Translations under genes and position numbers: made by a program
Notes under the pieces: model-generated
What the model saw: only the letters and a program-made list of their open reading frames with translations
Database searches by the model: none
Told to the model about the DNA's origin: nothing
DNA from: Mumia flava
GTDB taxonomy: Bacteria; Actinomycetota; Actinomycetes; Propionibacteriales; Nocardioidaceae
NCBI RefSeq assembly: GCF_002797495.1
Contig: NZ_PGEZ01000001.1
Span: 2,604,001 to 2,668,000, forward strand
Length of the DNA stretch: 64,000 bases
Direction: 5' to 3'
In this document: positions 1 through 8,351 of the stretch, one piece after another
Position numbering within the stretch: the stretch's first letter is position 1
Layout: every line of letters begins with the position of its first letter

Positions 1-786
1 GTCGCCGTCGGCGTGGTCGTGGCCGGCGTCGCCGTGGTCGCCGGTGGTGTCGAGGACGGTGCCCTGGGAGAGGTTCACGACGAGTCCGGAGGCCGTCAGG
101 TAGAGCCCGTCGGGGAGCTGGATCCGCAGCTCGACGCAGCGCTGCTTGCCGCAACGGGCCGCCGGTCCCTGCTGGTCGGGCCCGGCCGTCCAGGCGCTGC
201 CCGTGACCGAGACGGACTCGGCGTCGAACGTCGCTCCGGTGCCCTTGAGGGACTCGGCCTGGAGCTGGTCGCTGATCGGGTCGGCGAGGACCACGGCGAG
301 GGCCGCGGACGTCTCCGCAGGGCTCGGGGGCGGCTGGAACCCGCGTCCGTCGGCCGAGTCGACGGTGCCGGCGCCGAGGTCGACGGTCTGCGTGATCACG
401 TGGTTGTCGGTGTAGTCGTAGAACGTGACGTCGACGAGGCGCTGCGTCGTCTCGCCCTCGGTCGGCGTGAGGTCCACCGAGAGCAGCTGCGCGACGGGAT
501 CACCGTCGACGTCGGTCGCGTCGTCCGGCATCGACGCGTCGGTCTCGGCCAGGTGCTTGGCGTACCCGATCTCCTCGATGCTGAGCGGGTCGCGGGGAGC
601 GCCGATCTCGTCGGGCCGCTCGGTCGGCAGCTCGTTGGTGCGCTCGACGCTGCCGTCGGGCTGAGGCTCGTCGGCGACCACGTCGTCGCCGGTGCGCAGC
701 GCGATCACGACGGCGAGGACGAGGGCGAAGACCGCCGCGACGGCGACCGTACGAGGTCGTCGCCACGACGTGGATCGTGACGTCAC
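1..786 (-). CDS. Anchored extracytoplasmic protein, copper amine oxidase N-domain-like (partial)
   Basis: The gene reads leftwards and runs off the window, so its C-terminus is missing (262 codons visible). The GTG start at 784-786 follows an AGGAG Shine-Dalgarno. An N-terminal basic stretch is followed by one hydrophobic helix (about residues 14-31), consistent with a signal anchor, and the rest is acidic and soluble. The segments PLSIEEIGYAKHLA, about 90 bases' worth of beta-rich sequence with DVTFYDYTDN, and a QPPPSPAETSAAL stretch resemble the small N2/N3 domains of copper amine oxidases, but no catalytic domain is visible. The visible tail is rich in His and Asp. Function is unknown; a partner role for an amine oxidase encoded further left is inference. 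Confidence 0.7.
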   Translation of the reverse strand, partial: MTSRSTSWRRPRTVAVAAVFALVLAVVIALRTGDDVVADEPQPDGSVERTNELPTERPDEIGAPRDPLSIEEIGYAKHLAETDASMPDDATDVDGDPVAQLLSVDLTPTEGETTQRLVDVTFYDYTDNHVITQTVDLGAGTVDSADGRGFQPPPSPAETSAALAVVLADPISDQLQAESLKGTGATFDAESVSVTGSAWTAGPDQQGPAARCGKQRCVELRIQLPDGLYLTASGLVVNLSQGTVLDTTGDHGDAGHDHADGD

Positions 787-950
787 GGGCGGGCTCCTGG
801 GAGACGAGCGGTGGTGCTGGCCGCAGCCTATCCTCGCGGTGGTCCGCTCCGTGGTCCAATTCGACAGATCGGTCAATTCGGCGCGAATCAGGCGACGCGG
901 GACGTGCCCTGGTGCGCAGAACCACGGCGTACGGGTGTCAAGATGGCCAG

Positions 951-1721
951 ATGACGAGCGAACCGATCTACCACCGCTACGTCGCGCTCGGCGACTCCTT
1001 CACCGAAGGGGTCGGTGACCCGGATTCCCGTCGCCCCAACGGGTTGCGCGGCTGGGCGGACCGGGTCGCGGAGGTGCTCGCGACGAAGTCCGACGACTTC
1101 GGGTACGCGAACCTCGCCGTCCGCGGCCGGCTGCTGAAGCCGGTCATCGCCGAGCAGCTCGAGCCCGCGCTCAAGCTCCAGCCCGACCTCATCACGATCT
1201 ACGCCGGCGGCAACGACATCATGCGGCCGAAGGTCGATCTGGACCACCTCGTCGAGCTGTACGACGCCGCGATCGGCCGCCTGTCCGTGACGGGCGCGCG
1301 GGTCGTGATGTTCACCGGATTCGACCTGGGCTTCGCGCCGGTGTTCGGCAAGCTGCGCGGCCGGGTCGCGATCTACAACGAGCTCGTCCGCGAGGTCGCC
1401 GAGACCCATGGGGCGACGATCGTGGACTACTGGCGGTTCCGGGAGTACCGCGACGACCGCTACTGGGACGTCGACCGCCTCCACATGGGGACCGCGGGGC
1501 ACCAGAAGATGGCGATCCACGTCCTCGACACCCTCGGGATCAGCCACGACATCAAGCCGCCGCGACTGCGTGCGATGTCCGCGCAGACCAAGAAGGAGCG
1601 GCGCGACGCCGATCTCGCCTGGGCCAAGGGGTACGCGGTGCCGTGGGTGCAGCGCCGGATCCAGGGCACGTCGTCCGGCGACACCGTGAAGCCGAAGCGC
1701 CCCGAGCTCGCCCCGATCTGA
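951..1721 (+). CDS. SGNH/GDSL-family hydrolase (lipase/esterase)
   Basis: 256 residues, the usual size for a single-domain SGNH hydrolase. Block I is GDSFTEG with Ser16 as nucleophile; block III is GGND (residues 86-89, oxyanion Asn88); block V is DRLH (Asp175, His178). No signal peptide is visible, so the enzyme is probably cytosolic and hydrolyses an unidentified ester or acyl group. The ATG at 951 is preceded by CAAGAT and then 6 bases, which suggests leaderless transcription rather than a Shine-Dalgarno start. The gene stands alone; downstream lies the first of two matching hairpins. Confidence 0.88.
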   Translation: MTSEPIYHRYVALGDSFTEGVGDPDSRRPNGLRGWADRVAEVLATKSDDFGYANLAVRGRLLKPVIAEQLEPALKLQPDLITIYAGGNDIMRPKVDLDHLVELYDAAIGRLSVTGARVVMFTGFDLGFAPVFGKLRGRVAIYNELVREVAETHGATIVDYWRFREYRDDRYWDVDRLHMGTAGHQKMAIHVLDTLGISHDIKPPRLRAMSAQTKKERRDADLAWAKGYAVPWVQRRIQGTSSGDTVKPKRPELAPI

Positions 1722-1763
1722 CCGCTGCCGCCGGTTGAGCCTGTCGAAACCCTGCCCGATCAT

Positions 1764-1810
1764 CAGTGCGGTGGATCCCGGGCACATGCTGCCCAGGATC
1801 CACCGCACTG
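1764..1810. repeat. Hairpin repeat, copy 1 (left of AbiEi/DUF559 gene)
   Basis: Two 21-base arms (1764-1784 and 1790-1810) pair with one mismatch around a CATGC loop. The arm core is GTGCGGTGGATC. A second copy with the same loop lies at 2816-2860, directly at the end of the gene between them. It could be a bidirectional terminator or a small mobile or REP-like element. Confidence 0.85.
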
Positions 1811-1863
1811 TTGCCTGTGGAAGACGCCAGCGGCGATCCCGCGAACACCGGCAGCATGCAGCG

Positions 1864-2817
1864 GTGGATCCGCCCCGCGACTTGCTGGCCCAGCAACACG
1901 GGGTGGTCGCGCGGCGTCAGCTGCTCGATCTCGGATACTGCGACGACGACATCCGGCGATGGAGGCGACGCCGTGACCTGGTGGAGCTGCACCCAGGGGT
2001 GTACGTCGACCACACCGGCGAGCCGACCTGGATCCAGCGGGCATGGGGTGCGGTTCTGTGCGCCTGGCCGGCCGCGCTCTGCGCAGCCTCCGCACTGCGG
2101 GCGTACGAGCGACGGGCGTTGTACGAGGTCGACCGGTCGGTGATCCAGATCGCGACGGACCGTGATCGCAACGTAGTGACCCCGGCGGGTGCCGCGGTCG
2201 AGCGTCGGACGGGGTTCACGGCGCGTGTCCGATGGAACTACGCACCACCCCGGATGCTGTTCGAGGAGGCTGTCCTCGATGTCGCGATCGGTGCTCGCGA
2301 CGAAGTCGGTGCCGTGGCGGCGCTCGCATCGGCGTGCGGATCCCGGCGTACGACCGCGAACCGCTTGCGTGCGGCGATCAACGCGCGCGGGCGGGTCAAG
2401 GGTCGGCGATTCCTCCAGGCCGTGCTGCGCGACATCGCCGACGGGACTCACTCCGTCATCGAGCACGGGTATCGGCACCGCATCGAACGCCCGCACGGAC
2501 TCCCCTCCGGCCGCGGACAACGCCGCGCGGTTCGGGAGCCCTACCGGATCGCCTACCGCGACGTCGATCTCGACGAGGTGGTGATCGAGCTGGACGGACG
2601 CCATCACGGCGAAGCCGAGCAGCGGGACGACGACTTGGAACGCGACCTCGACGTCCTCGTCGCAGGACGGCCGACCGTACGCCTGGGATGGGGCCAGGTG
2701 TTCCGTCGACCCTGCGGGACCGCGGCGAAGGTCGGGGAGGTGCTGCGGCAGCACGGCTGGTCCGGAGAACCGCACCCCTGCAGATCTCCCGACTGCGCCG
2801 TGCGGGCGGGGCCGTAG
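1864..2817 (+). CDS. AbiEi-type wHTH / DUF559 endonuclease-like protein
   Basis: 317 residues. The N-terminal 80 residues (LLAQQHGVVARRQLLDLGY, then RDLVELHPGVY) look like the winged-helix AbiEi antitoxin domain widespread in actinobacteria. The C-terminal part (near residues 225-290, with EPYRIAYRDVDLDEVVIELDGRHH and later a GWGQVFRRP strand) fits the DUF559/Vsr-like PD-(D/E)XK fold. The GTG at 1864 is preferred because the family normally begins just before the AQQHG segment, although longer in-frame reading upstream is possible. No AbiEii-type nucleotidyltransferase toxin is adjacent, so a classical type IV toxin-antitoxin pair is not supported. The stop codon overlaps the second flanking hairpin. 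Confidence 0.78.
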   Translation: MDPPRDLLAQQHGVVARRQLLDLGYCDDDIRRWRRRRDLVELHPGVYVDHTGEPTWIQRAWGAVLCAWPAALCAASALRAYERRALYEVDRSVIQIATDRDRNVVTPAGAAVERRTGFTARVRWNYAPPRMLFEEAVLDVAIGARDEVGAVAALASACGSRRTTANRLRAAINARGRVKGRRFLQAVLRDIADGTHSVIEHGYRHRIERPHGLPSGRGQRRAVREPYRIAYRDVDLDEVVIELDGRHHGEAEQRDDDLERDLDVLVAGRPTVRLGWGQVFRRPCGTAAKVGEVLRQHGWSGEPHPCRSPDCAVRAGP

Positions 2818-2860
2818 TGCGGTGGATCTCGGGCACATGCTGCCCCGGATCAACCGCACT
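2816..2860. repeat. Hairpin repeat, copy 2 (right of AbiEi/DUF559 gene)
   Basis: Two 20-base arms (2816-2835, 2841-2860) with three mismatches around the same CATGC loop as copy 1. It begins inside the stop codon of the preceding gene, a position suitable for a terminator. Confidence 0.82.
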
Positions 2861-2936
2861 GATGGATCGCGGCGGGTTCCCACCCCGGTTGCGGGTCTGC
2901 GGGGGCGGTGGCAGCGTCGGCCGGAGGAGGTACGTG

Positions 2937-4832
2937 ATGAATTGTCGTCGGACCGCTGCGGCTCTGATCGCCGCCGCAGGACTCACGCTCGCCACTCTCG
3001 TCGCCGCACCGGCCGAGGCCCACCGGGGCCACGGCCACGGCCACGCCCCGCCCACCTCGTACGGCACGGGTGGCGCGGTGTCGTCGGTGGACGCGAACGC
3101 CAGCAAGATCGGCCGCGACGTGCTCGCGAAGGGCGGCAACGCAGCGGACGCCGCGGTCGCGATGGCGGCTGCACTCGGCGTCACCGAGCCGTACAGCGCG
3201 GGCGTCGGAGGAGGCGGCTACTTCGTGTACTACGACGCACGGACCGGAGACGTGTCCACGATCGACGGGCGCGAGACCGCTCCGGCGGGGATCACCCCGG
3301 ACGCGTTCATCGACCCCGCGACCGGCCAGCCGTACCCGTTCAGCCCCGACCGCGTCACGTCCGGCGTCTCCGTCGGCGTCCCCGGCACGCTCGCGACCTG
3401 GGAGGCGGCGCTCGACGACTACGGGACGCACTCGCTGCGCCGTGCGCTGAAGCCGGCGACGCAGCTGGCCAGCAAGGGGTTCGTGGTCGACGAGACGTTC
3501 CGCAGCCAGACGCTGCAGAACGAGGAGCGGTTCGCGGCGTTCCCGGACACGGCCGCGCTGTTCCTGCCGGACGGCGACGCGCCGCAGGTCGGGACGGTCT
3601 TCCGCAACCGCGACCTCGCCCACACGTACCGCCTGATCGCCCGGCGCGGCACCGGCGTCTTCTACGACGGCCCGATCGCCGACGAGATCGCCGACACCGT
3701 GCAGGACCCGGTGACCTCGCCGGACACGGACCTCCCGGTCCCGCCCGGATCGATGACCCCCGACGACCTCGCGGCGTACGAGGTGCTGCGCCAGGCGCCG
3801 ACGCGGGTCGGCTACCGCGGCCTGGACGTGTACGGGATGGCGCCGTCGAGCTCGGGGGGCACCACGGTCGGAGAGGCACTGAACATCCTCGAGAACTTCG
3901 ATCTCGAGGGCGGTGACGAGACCGCGCAGAGCCTGCACTACTACATCGAGGCGTCCGCGCGGGCGTTCGCCGACCGTGGTGCTTACGTCGGCGACCCGGC
4001 CTTCGTCGACGTGCCGACCGAGACGCTGCTGAGCCAGGACTTCGCCGACGCCCGGGCGTGCACGATCGACCCGGACACCGCGACGCCGCGCCCGGTCGCC
4101 GCGGGCGCGCTCACCGACTCCGGCTGCGCGACCACCGCGTACACCGAGAAGCCGGACACCGAGAACATCTCCACCACCCACCTCTCGGTCGTCGACAAGT
4201 GGGGCAACGCCGCCGCGTACACGCTCACGATCGAGCAGACCGGCGGCTCGGGGATCCTCGTGCCGGGGCGCGGGTTCCTGCTGAACAACGAGCTGACCGA
4301 CTTCTCGGCCGTCTACGACGAGGCCGACCCGAACCGGATCGAGCCCGGCAAGCGTCCGCGCTCCTCGATGTCGCCGACGATCGTGCTCGAGCGCGACCGC
4401 AAGGGCGGCTGGGGCAAGGGCCGCGGCAAGGGCGGCTGGGGCAAGGACAAGGGCAAGGGCCGTACGGAGACCCGGGTGAAGTACGTGCTGGGTTCGCCGG
4501 GTGGTTCGACGATCATCACGACCGTGCTGCAGATCCTGATGAACCGGATCGACCTCGGGATGACCCTCCCGGAGGCGGTCGCGGCACCGCGCGCGTCGCA
4601 GCGCAACACGGTGGCGACGACGGCGGAGCCGGAGTTCATCGAGGAGTACGGGGATGCGCTGGCGCCGTTCGGGCAGGCGCTCACACCGTCCGGGGACCAG
4701 TTCACGTCCGCCGCGGAGATCGGGGCGGCGGCGACGATCGAGGTGACGAAGCGCGGTTCGATGATCGCGGCCGCGGAGCCGGTCCGCCGCGGCGGCGGTA
4801 CGGGCCTCGTCGTTCGACCGTACGGGCGGTAG
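2937..4832 (+). CDS. ggt: Secreted gamma-glutamyltransferase
   Basis: 631 residues. It cleaves gamma-glutamyl bonds (for example glutathione) outside the cytoplasmic membrane. A signal peptide with a hydrophobic core (residues 7-26) ends at APAEAH and is followed by a His/Gly-rich linker. The proenzyme processing site is S412-T413 in ISTTHLSVVD, making Thr413 the expected nucleophile of the small subunit; SSMSPTIV and GSPGGSTI are further family motifs. A GGAGG lies 6 bases before the ATG. Odd point: a Lys/Gly/Trp-rich insert (about residues 487-512) separates two normally adjacent conserved strands. It lies near the purine genes, but the signal peptide argues against an intracellular HpxW-like role. 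Confidence 0.93.
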   Translation: MNCRRTAAALIAAAGLTLATLVAAPAEAHRGHGHGHAPPTSYGTGGAVSSVDANASKIGRDVLAKGGNAADAAVAMAAALGVTEPYSAGVGGGGYFVYYDARTGDVSTIDGRETAPAGITPDAFIDPATGQPYPFSPDRVTSGVSVGVPGTLATWEAALDDYGTHSLRRALKPATQLASKGFVVDETFRSQTLQNEERFAAFPDTAALFLPDGDAPQVGTVFRNRDLAHTYRLIARRGTGVFYDGPIADEIADTVQDPVTSPDTDLPVPPGSMTPDDLAAYEVLRQAPTRVGYRGLDVYGMAPSSSGGTTVGEALNILENFDLEGGDETAQSLHYYIEASARAFADRGAYVGDPAFVDVPTETLLSQDFADARACTIDPDTATPRPVAAGALTDSGCATTAYTEKPDTENISTTHLSVVDKWGNAAAYTLTIEQTGGSGILVPGRGFLLNNELTDFSAVYDEADPNRIEPGKRPRSSMSPTIVLERDRKGGWGKGRGKGGWGKDKGKGRTETRVKYVLGSPGGSTIITTVLQILMNRIDLGMTLPEAVAAPRASQRNTVATTAEPEFIEEYGDALAPFGQALTPSGDQFTSAAEIGAAATIEVTKRGSMIAAAEPVRRGGGTGLVVRPYGR

Positions 4833-4838
4833 GCGCGG

Positions 4839-5003
4839 GGTCTCGATCGGGCTCGTTCCTCGCCCGCCTCGACCAGCGGTGCTTCTGTTGGTCGAGGCGC
4901 GAGCGGAGCGGGGTCTCGATCGGGCTCGTTCCTCGCCCGCCTCGACCAGCGGTGCTTCCCTTCCGGTGGTCGAGGCGCGAGCGGAGCGAGTGATCGAGAC
5001 CCC
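4839..5003. repeat. Interspersed palindromic repeats (GGTCGAG/GATCGAGACC family)
   Basis: This gap holds four repeat units in alternating orientation: two of the GGTCTCGATCGGGCTCG type and two beginning GGTCGAGGCGCGAGC. They lie between the convergent ggt and allB genes and leave almost no other sequence. The same family recurs at about nine places in the window. Confidence 0.9.
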
Positions 5004-5009
5004 GAACCG

Positions 5010-6398
5010 CTAACGCGACAGGAGCTGCCCGGAAGGGATCGCCGGCACACCCTCGCCGTCGAACACCACCGACCCGCGCAGCACAGTCGCCCGTACGCGT
5101 CCGCGCAGGCGCAGCCCGTCGTACGCCGTGAGCTTGTTGCGGTGCGCGAGCGCGTCGGCCCGCACGTCGTACGGCTCGTCGGGCGCCCACAGGACGAGAT
5201 CGGCGTCGCGCCCGACGGCGATCGCGCCCTTCGCACCGAGCCCCGCCAACGCCGCCGGCCCCGATGACATCCAGGCACTGACGCGTTCGATCCCGATCCC
5301 GCGCCGCGACGCCGCGTCCGCCACCGCCGCGAATCCCACCTGCAGCCCCGCGATCCCACCCCACGCCTGCTGGAGATCGCCGTCGCCGCGATGCTTCTCC
5401 TCGGCCGTGGACGGGGAGTGGTCGGTGACGATCACGTCGATGACGCCGTCGCGCAGCCCGTCCCAGAGCGCGTCGGCGTTGTCGGCGTCGCGGATCGGGG
5501 GACAGCACTTGAACTCCGCCGCGCCGTCCGGGACCGCGTCCGCGTCGAGCACGAGGTAGTGCGGGCAGGTCTCGACGGTGATGGGGAGGCCTTCGGCGCG
5601 GGCCTTCGCGATCGGTTCGAGGGCCCGTGCGCTGGACAGGTGCAGGATGTGCGTCCGGGTGCCGTGCTCGCGCGCGGCGTCGATCAGCATCTCGATCGCG
5701 TCCACCTCGGCGGCGTCGGGACGCGACGCGAGGAAGTCGGCGTACGCCCGGCTGGCGGGCGCGGGCGCCGCCGCGATCACGTCCGGGTGCTCGGCGTGCA
5801 CGATCAGCAGGCCCCCGAACCCGGCGACCTCGCGCATCGCGGTGTGCAGCTGGTCGCGGTCGAGCGGCGCGAACTCCTCCACACCGGAGTCGAGCAGGAA
5901 GCACTTGAACCCGAACACGCCCTCGTCCCACAGCACCTCGAGCGTGCCGAGGTTGTCCGGGACGGCGCCGCCCCAGAAGCCGACGTCGACCCGTGCCTTC
6001 GCAGCGGCGCGGGCCCGTTTCAGTGCGAGCGCCTCGGGAGTCGTGGTGGACGGGATGCTGTTGAGCGGCATGTCGATCAGGGTCGTGACGCCGCCGCGCG
6101 CAGCCGCTTCGGTCGCGGTCGCGAAGCCTTCCCACGCCGTACGGCCCGGTTCGTTGACGTGGACGTGCGTGTCGACGATGCCGGGGAGGACGATCACGTC
6201 GTCGCCGACGTCGAGAACGGCCAGGTCTGCGGGCGAGCCGCCCGCGTCCCCGACCGGCGCCTCCAGCGCACCCGGTCCGGTCACGATCTCCGAGAACCGC
6301 CCGTCTGCGATCCGCAGCAGCGCCGGCTGGAGCCGTCCGTCCACGAGCACCCGCCGGGCCCGGACGGCCTCGAGCGCACCTGTCCCCAGACCCGGCAT
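5010..6398 (-). CDS. allB: Allantoinase
   Basis: 462 residues of the cyclic amidohydrolase family, converting allantoin to allantoate. The metal-binding motif DTHVHVNEPGR near residue 63 and the lysine in FGFKCFL (expected carboxylated metal ligand) are both present. The ATG at 6396-6398 lies one base after the uricase stop codon and is preferred over a longer in-frame start that would overlap uricase. It is the last gene of the leftward uraD-uraH-uricase-allB operon and completes the urate-to-allantoate route. No signal peptide; a cytosolic enzyme. Confidence 0.94.
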   Translation of the reverse strand: MPGLGTGALEAVRARRVLVDGRLQPALLRIADGRFSEIVTGPGALEAPVGDAGGSPADLAVLDVGDDVIVLPGIVDTHVHVNEPGRTAWEGFATATEAAARGGVTTLIDMPLNSIPSTTTPEALALKRARAAAKARVDVGFWGGAVPDNLGTLEVLWDEGVFGFKCFLLDSGVEEFAPLDRDQLHTAMREVAGFGGLLIVHAEHPDVIAAAPAPASRAYADFLASRPDAAEVDAIEMLIDAAREHGTRTHILHLSSARALEPIAKARAEGLPITVETCPHYLVLDADAVPDGAAEFKCCPPIRDADNADALWDGLRDGVIDVIVTDHSPSTAEEKHRGDGDLQQAWGGIAGLQVGFAAVADAASRRGIGIERVSAWMSSGPAALAGLGAKGAIAVGRDADLVLWAPDEPYDVRADALAHRNKLTAYDGLRLRGRVRATVLRGSVVFDGEGVPAIPSGQLLSR

Positions 6399-6399
6399 C

Positions 6400-7377
6400 T
6401 CAGCAGAACCCGTCCACGCTGTCCCACACGGCATGCCCGTCGGCCTCGCCGTCGCGGAGCACGGCGGCCTCGATCAGCCCGTACGGCCGGTCGGCCGCGT
6501 AGAAGACCTCGCCGGGGTTGTCGAGCCCGAACGGCGCGAGATCGACGAGGAAGTGGTGCTTGTTGGGCATCGAGAACCGCACCTCGGCGATCTGAGGCAC
6601 CGCGTCCAGCACCGCGGTCGCCATCACGTACAGCGTCTCCTGGAGGGCCTTCGAGTGCGTGTCCGCGAACGCCGTGAGCATCGCCGACCGCGCCGCCCCG
6701 TACGCGCTGTCCCAGTCCAGCCCGCCCCCGTCCAGCCCGCGCCCGTCCAGATCGGCCACCCCGTCGGCGTAGCGCCACCGCGCCGACACCGACGTCGCGA
6801 GGATCCGGTCGGTCTCCTCGGGCAGCGTCGTGTAGCGGTCGCGCGGGAACCCGACGAACTCCGACCCGGTCGACTTCATCACGGTCAGGTCGCGCAGCCC
6901 GGCGAGCACGGTCGTACGGCCGCCGTCGACGTCGACCAGCGCCGTACGGGTCTCGCCGCCGGAGCGCGCGAACGCGTGGTCGTGCGGCGCGCCGGACTCA
7001 GAAGGCAAGCGGTCCCACCCGTACGCGTGGGCCTCCCAGCGGCCGCCGTCGACCCACGCGAAGTCGTCGGTGAAGTGCGCAGCCAGGCGCAGCAGGAACG
7101 CCTCGGGGGAGGTGATGCCGTCGCGGGCGAAGGCGAAGATCGTGTTCTTCTGCGTGTCCGTCGCGATCACGTGGGCGTTGTCGCCGCGGGTGTGCGTGTC
7201 GGCGAAGTCGCCGCGCAGCTGGCTCGTGACGGACAGGTCGGTGAGCGTGTGCCGTTCGGTGTCGCGGTCGACCCGTACCAGCCGGACCTCGGCCTTGCCG
7301 TAGCGGTTCGCGCCGAGCCGGTACCCGGCTGCGGGCTCGCTCGGCGCGGAGGTCGGATCGGTCTGGGACACGGGCAT
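6400..7377 (-). CDS. pucL: Urate oxidase (uricase)
   Basis: 325 residues, typical of cofactor-free urate oxidase, which oxidises urate to 5-hydroxyisourate. The catalytic pair expected from the family is seen as Lys28 in NRYGKAEV and Thr73 in ATDTQKNT; the second T-fold signature MPNKHHFLVDL is near the C-terminus. It starts one base after the stop of the hydroxyisourate hydrolase gene, so the genes are almost certainly co-transcribed. A short GLDGGGLDWD insertion near residue 220 looks like a local tandem duplication. Confidence 0.96.
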   Translation of the reverse strand: MPVSQTDPTSAPSEPAAGYRLGANRYGKAEVRLVRVDRDTERHTLTDLSVTSQLRGDFADTHTRGDNAHVIATDTQKNTIFAFARDGITSPEAFLLRLAAHFTDDFAWVDGGRWEAHAYGWDRLPSESGAPHDHAFARSGGETRTALVDVDGGRTTVLAGLRDLTVMKSTGSEFVGFPRDRYTTLPEETDRILATSVSARWRYADGVADLDGRGLDGGGLDWDSAYGAARSAMLTAFADTHSKALQETLYVMATAVLDAVPQIAEVRFSMPNKHHFLVDLAPFGLDNPGEVFYAADRPYGLIEAAVLRDGEADGHAVWDSVDGFC

Positions 7378-7378
7378 C

Positions 7379-7717
7379 TCAGCTCCCTCGGTAGGTGGAG
7401 TAGGCGAACGGGCTCAGCAGCAGCGGGACGTGGTGGTGCTGGTCGACGTCGCTCAGCGCGAACGTGATGTCGACCGACGGGAAGAACGCGGTCCGCCCGG
7501 AGTGCGCGAAGTAGCCGGCGACGTCGAACGTCAGGCGGTACGTGCCGGTCGGGAGGTGCTCCGGGCCCAGCTCGCGGACGCGGCCGTCGTCGTCGGTGAC
7601 GCCGTACGCGAGGGGTTCGACGGCGCGGTCCTCGACGAGGCTCAGCGTGACGGTGACGCCGGCGGCGGGGTGGCCGAGCGCGGTGTCGAGGACGTGGGTG
7701 GTGACGTGGCTGGTCAT
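7379..7717 (-). CDS. uraH: 5-hydroxyisourate hydrolase
   Basis: 112 residues, a transthyretin-related HIU hydrolase. The signature ends are intact: SHVTTHVLD at the N-terminus with His8, and HVPLLLSPFAYSTYRGS at the very C-terminus; YRGS distinguishes the enzyme from true transthyretin. It hydrolyses the uricase product to OHCU, the substrate of UraD. Its ATG overlaps the stop of uraD by four bases, indicating translational coupling. Confidence 0.96.
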   Translation of the reverse strand: MTSHVTTHVLDTALGHPAAGVTVTLSLVEDRAVEPLAYGVTDDDGRVRELGPEHLPTGTYRLTFDVAGYFAHSGRTAFFPSVDITFALSDVDQHHHVPLLLSPFAYSTYRGS

Positions 7718-8241
7718 GGGTCCATCCTGGTCGCCGGAGGGTCCGCGGGCAGGTCCAGCAGTCCGCGCAGCCGCAGCATCGCGATCTCGCGGAGCTGGCC
7801 CGCGGTGACCTCGAGCTCGGTCTGCGGGTCGTTGGTGAGGCGCTGCTCGAGCATCGCGAGGATCTCCTCGGCGCTGCGTCCGGCGGCGCGGACGAGATAG
7901 ACCCGGTCGAACCTCTCCTCGTACGCCGCGTTGCCGGCCCGCAGGCGCTCGGCGACGTCGGCCTCCTGCGACACCCCGGACTGCTCGCGGGCGGACATCG
8001 CGGCCTCGGCGCCCCCGCGGTCGGAGCGTTCCCCGATCCGCGGGTGCTGGGCCAGCGCTCGCTCCACGTCGTCGGCGGTCCAGAACGCGGTCGCACCCTC
8101 AGCCGTACGGAGGAGGGCGTCGGTGTCGGCGTACGGGCGGCCGTCGACGATCGCGGCGACCCAGGCTGGGATGTCGGCACAGGCGGTGAGGGTCTCGGTG
8201 AGTTCCTCGGCGGCGCTGCCGTTGAACGCGTCGATGTCCAT
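7714..8241 (-). CDS. uraD: OHCU decarboxylase
   Basis: 175 residues. It decarboxylates 2-oxo-4-hydroxy-4-carboxy-5-ureidoimidazoline to S-allantoin. The catalytic histidine is His66 in AQHPRIGE, and the conserved ERFDRVYLVRAAGRSAEEIL segment follows. It is the first gene of the leftward operon. No Shine-Dalgarno is seen; instead TAACTT lies 6 bases before the ATG, so the transcript is probably leaderless. The -10 box is embedded in an inverted repeat that could be the operator of the divergent XRE-cupin regulator. Confidence 0.95.
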   Translation of the reverse strand: MDIDAFNGSAAEELTETLTACADIPAWVAAIVDGRPYADTDALLRTAEGATAFWTADDVERALAQHPRIGERSDRGGAEAAMSAREQSGVSQEADVAERLRAGNAAYEERFDRVYLVRAAGRSAEEILAMLEQRLTNDPQTELEVTAGQLREIAMLRLRGLLDLPADPPATRMDP

Positions 8242-8245
8242 GGAA

Positions 8246-8261
8246 TGAAGTTATTGCTTCA
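8246..8261. promoter_or_regulatory. Candidate operator overlapping the uraD -10 box
   Basis: TGAAGTTATTGCTTCA is an inverted repeat with perfect 5-base arms and a central AT. It covers TAACTT (complement of 8248-8253), the proposed -10 box 6 bases from the uraD ATG. A repressor bound here would block the urate operon; the divergent XRE-cupin protein is the obvious candidate (inference). Confidence 0.5.
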
Positions 8262-8338
8262 CGGCCGTCAGCGCGTTACTCATCGGTGAACGACGTGTAA
8301 GAAATTCGCCGGGGCCGCGGAACGACCCGAATCCTCCC

Positions 8339-8344
8339 TACACT
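8339..8344 (+). promoter_or_regulatory. -10 box for the XRE-cupin gene (leaderless)
   Basis: TACACT is followed by 7 bases and the ATG at 8352, with no Shine-Dalgarno. This is the layout of actinobacterial leaderless genes. No clear -35 is visible. Confidence 0.5.
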
Positions 8345-8351
8345 CCCCACC

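Noticed and set aside
13..780. A rightward 255-codon frame at the left edge
   Set aside because: The opposite strand has a better start, an AGGAG site, a hydrophobic anchor and normal codon use; the rightward frame is its shadow.
1864..2817. A type IV toxin-antitoxin pair
   Set aside because: Only the AbiEi-like winged helix is present; no AbiEii nucleotidyltransferase is encoded on either side.
2937..4832. Gamma-glutamyltransferase as an HpxW-like oxamate hydrolase
   Set aside because: HpxW is related to GGT and would fit the purine pathway, but this protein has a clear signal peptide and GGT motifs and faces away from the allantoin operon.
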